Of a DNA stretch of 64,000 bases, positions 61,819 through 64,000 are shown in pieces. Source of the DNA: Klebsormidium nitens (Eukaryota > Streptophyta > Klebsormidiophyceae > Klebsormidiales > Klebsormidiaceae); assembly GCA_000708835.1 (NCBI GenBank), contig DF237023.1, positions 1 through 64,000 on the forward strand, in the 5' to 3' direction. How positions within the stretch are numbered: the first letter of the stretch is position 1; each line of letters starts with the position of its first letter. The notes under the pieces were generated by a model. The model made no database searches. It saw only the letters and a program-made list of their open reading frames with translations, and was not told where the DNA came from. The position numbers and the translations under genes are program-made.

Positions 61819-64000
61819 ATGACAAGCCCTAGCAATGGTTCCTTCCTGACTGATGAGCAGAGAAACTTTTTCTATATGAGCACGGAGGCAGAGACCCTGA
61901 ACAACGAGGAGATTGCCAGCGGAACCCCCAGCATCCAGTTGGGGGGTGTTGCAATTCCTGGAGGCGGCAAACTAGAGAAGGCACCTTCCTCAGGTGCCAA
62001 GCTTACGACCGACCATGCGACGAAGAACCAATCGACGCTCGTGCCGAAGGCAGAGAAGAAGTCGCATGCGAAGTACAATGGACGGCCCAAGAAAGGTGAG
62101 GGGTTTTGCGCATGTGCACGGTGCAATGGGCTGGCTTTCACAAAAGTTGTATGAACACTCTCAACTATGTCAAGGAACCTGTTTAAAACCTGCCAGCCAA
62201 GCTTGTTCAATTTGCAGGCATTGTTTCCGCATCAGCAGACACCTTATGGAAGGAGTTGTGCAACTTGGTCATGACCCTGCAATAAAATGCAGATTCCTGG
62301 ATGGGGTTTCTTCTGCATCCTCGTCTGCAAATGTTCGTTCTGTCTTCAATCTGACATGTCAGACAGCGGGCCGCCGCACCAGGCCCCACGTAGCTAAGGA
62401 ATTGCACAATGATATTAAGGAGAAGTGTGATGCGATTGCCTGCTTGTTCTGCTTGAATTGCCAGAAATTGTAGCTGACAAATGAGTTACATTATTGTCCT
62501 GGAACTTGGCCTGTCAATGACATTCCACACCTGAAAGGATGGGCTTTCTCCTGCTGGCGGCATAAAGATATACATGGAGTTTCCACTATGACCTAGTTTA
62601 GCACATTCCTCTCTGTGAAAGGAAAGGCCACCAGCTAGGAGAACTCGCTCATATTGGCAGCTTCTTGGTGCACTTAGAGTGTCAGCAAGGGCCACAGAAT
62701 ATATGCCTCTGAGAACCTGCGCTCAGGCACCAGCGGAGACTACAAGATTGAAGCGCACTATATGGTATTAGCAGGTGGCCAGGGCGGCAAGGGCACCTGG
62801 ACTGGGAGCGGCAAGTTTGAGCTGCCGGATGACCTTGAGCCTGTGGACAAGAATGACCCTAACTATGACAGCGACGAGGTGAGCTGCTTCAACTGCTATG
62901 TTAGCTCCATTCTGGTTATGCGCATATCGGTTCCAGACTCGTTTGGATGTTGGGTTGTCAAATGCATGCTGAGAACAGCTCCTTGAAAAATACTGCAGCC
63001 ACCTTCCGTCTCCTGGTGCGAAGTCCAGCGACCAGTCTCCTCGATCTCCCAACATTTTCAGCAGTCGGATTTTTTTCTGTCATTCTTTTGGCTAACCAGG
63101 GGTAGCAAGCAATTGTGCACTGGTTATCTGTAGCTTTCAATGCTTTTGAACGCAGGTTGGCAGAGCCTAAAAGATCGTGTGCCCACATTCCGGGCCGGTT
63201 CCAACTGATGTCTGATGCAATCAACACCCGGATTCCCATCGTGACCATTCGCTTCTTCACGTTTTTCAAACTCACCATCTGGTCTTTCAGGACGGGCACC
63301 GCTTCGTCGGAGCCGATCTGGCCAAATCAGTAGTGGTGTTCAAGGAGCGGGTTCTTACAATTATCGACGAGTACTTTGCATCGGACGATGTTAAGGAGGT
63401 GGCGGCCGCGCTGGACGAGCTAGAGGTGCCGGGGTTCCACCACCACTTCGTCAAGAAGCTTGTGTCCAGGTGAGCTTAGCAAATAGTTCCAAGTTCTAAG
63501 AGGCATTTTTTCTTAAACATTCAGAAGCATGCTGAGTCCGGTTATCACTCTGTCAGAGAGTCTCTTTTTTAGTCGAATTCCTGACAATCTGATTATGTCT
63601 TGGTAGATAAGAGCAGCACTTGAGAAAAACTACATGTCAAAAAGTAGTGAGTGTGAAGGAGGAATCAATCTTGATCCGATCCTATCCCCAGGTGGCTGAT
63701 TCGAGTTTGCACCGGATCACCCAGTCACTGCCCATTTTTTCTGACGGTCAGCGTATCAGAAGAACAACTTTTTGAGGCAGGGGATCTTATACCTTGCGAG
63801 TCTGGGCTCAGGGAGGGCCTCTCGGCAGAAGCCCGGAGCTCACCATGCCCCCTTCCTTCCCCTTCATAGAGCAATGGACAAGAACGACCGCGAGAAGGAG
63901 CAGGCGTCGGCGCTGCTCTCGGCGCTGTATGCTGACGTCATCGCGCCCGACCAGATGGCCAAGGGCTTCACCAAGCTGCTCGAGTCCGTGGAGGACCTGT
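61819..64000 (+). CDS. MA3-domain translation regulatory factor (PDCD4-like, MRF family), partial
   Basis: Exons 61819-62095, 62775-62878, 63291-63469 and 63870 onward, which is cut by the window end. All phases fit. The N-terminus has the family's FLTDEQR opening. It is followed by the basic linker and the hallmark GGKGTW, then VDKNDPNYDSDE. The first MA3 domain begins with VVFKERVLTIIDEYFASDD and continues HHHFVKKLVSRAMDKND, then ALLSALYADVIAPDQM. Plant members have four MA3 repeats that bind eIF4A and link TOR signalling to translation. Only the first repeat is inside the window. The start ATG is the first in frame after upstream stops and lies in an A/T-poor leader. Its head-to-head neighbour PPAN also serves protein synthesis. 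Confidence 0.9.

Noticed and set aside
61493-61822. 109-codon + strand frame before the MA3 gene
   Set aside because: It lies in the divergent promoter, ends at the MA3 start codon in another frame and shows no protein family. A uORF is possible but unsupported.

Overview
This window is eukaryotic nuclear DNA. All but one of the genes are interrupted by GT-AG spliceosomal introns (one GC-AG), and no operon or Shine-Dalgarno logic is visible. The gene set points to a streptophyte or other green-lineage organism: a PETER PAN-like ribosome biogenesis factor, a plant-type MA3-domain translation regulator, a plant-type LACTB2-like metallo-beta-lactamase and MCM8. A full-length axonemal inner-arm dynein heavy chain implies that the organism makes flagellated cells at some stage. 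Short introns, many CpG and NotI-like sites and this combination would suit a charophyte alga such as Klebsormidium or a bryophyte. That assignment is inference.

Layout, left to right: (1) a secreted two-domain alpha/beta hydrolase on +, 1006-4680, 4 exons, 535 aa. (2) About 2.5 kb without a recognisable gene. (3) A metallo-beta-lactamase-fold protein on -, 13537-7193, 9 exons, 598 aa. (4) An intronless orphan membrane protein on +, 14009-15028, divergent from (3). (5) MCM8 on -, 23963 to about 16640, at least 15 exons. (6) A single-headed axonemal dynein heavy chain on -, 55190-25505, about 38 exons and about 4,179 aa, with four intact P-loops. (7) PPAN on -, 61178-56828, 8 exons, 461 aa. 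(8) An MA3-domain translation regulator on +, from 61819 and cut by the window end.

I built the exon models by hand from splice sites, reading phase and family resemblance. In every resolved multi-exon gene the exon lengths add up to an open frame, which is good internal support.

The most unusual signal is not a gene. Introns of the dynein gene and of the metallo-beta-lactamase gene repeatedly contain partial, decaying tandem copies of the adjacent exon-intron junction: exon end, splice site and some intron. I count about 13 loci with about 18 extra copies. One copy is a complete 30-bp mini-exon, in phase, positioned in the dynein microtubule-binding domain. The pattern looks like footprints of intron growth or intron gain by tandem duplication, and some copies could feed alternative splicing.

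The PPAN/MA3 pair is divergent over a 640-bp region carrying a telo-box and a site II-like element, the pair of motifs typical of plant ribosome and translation gene promoters.
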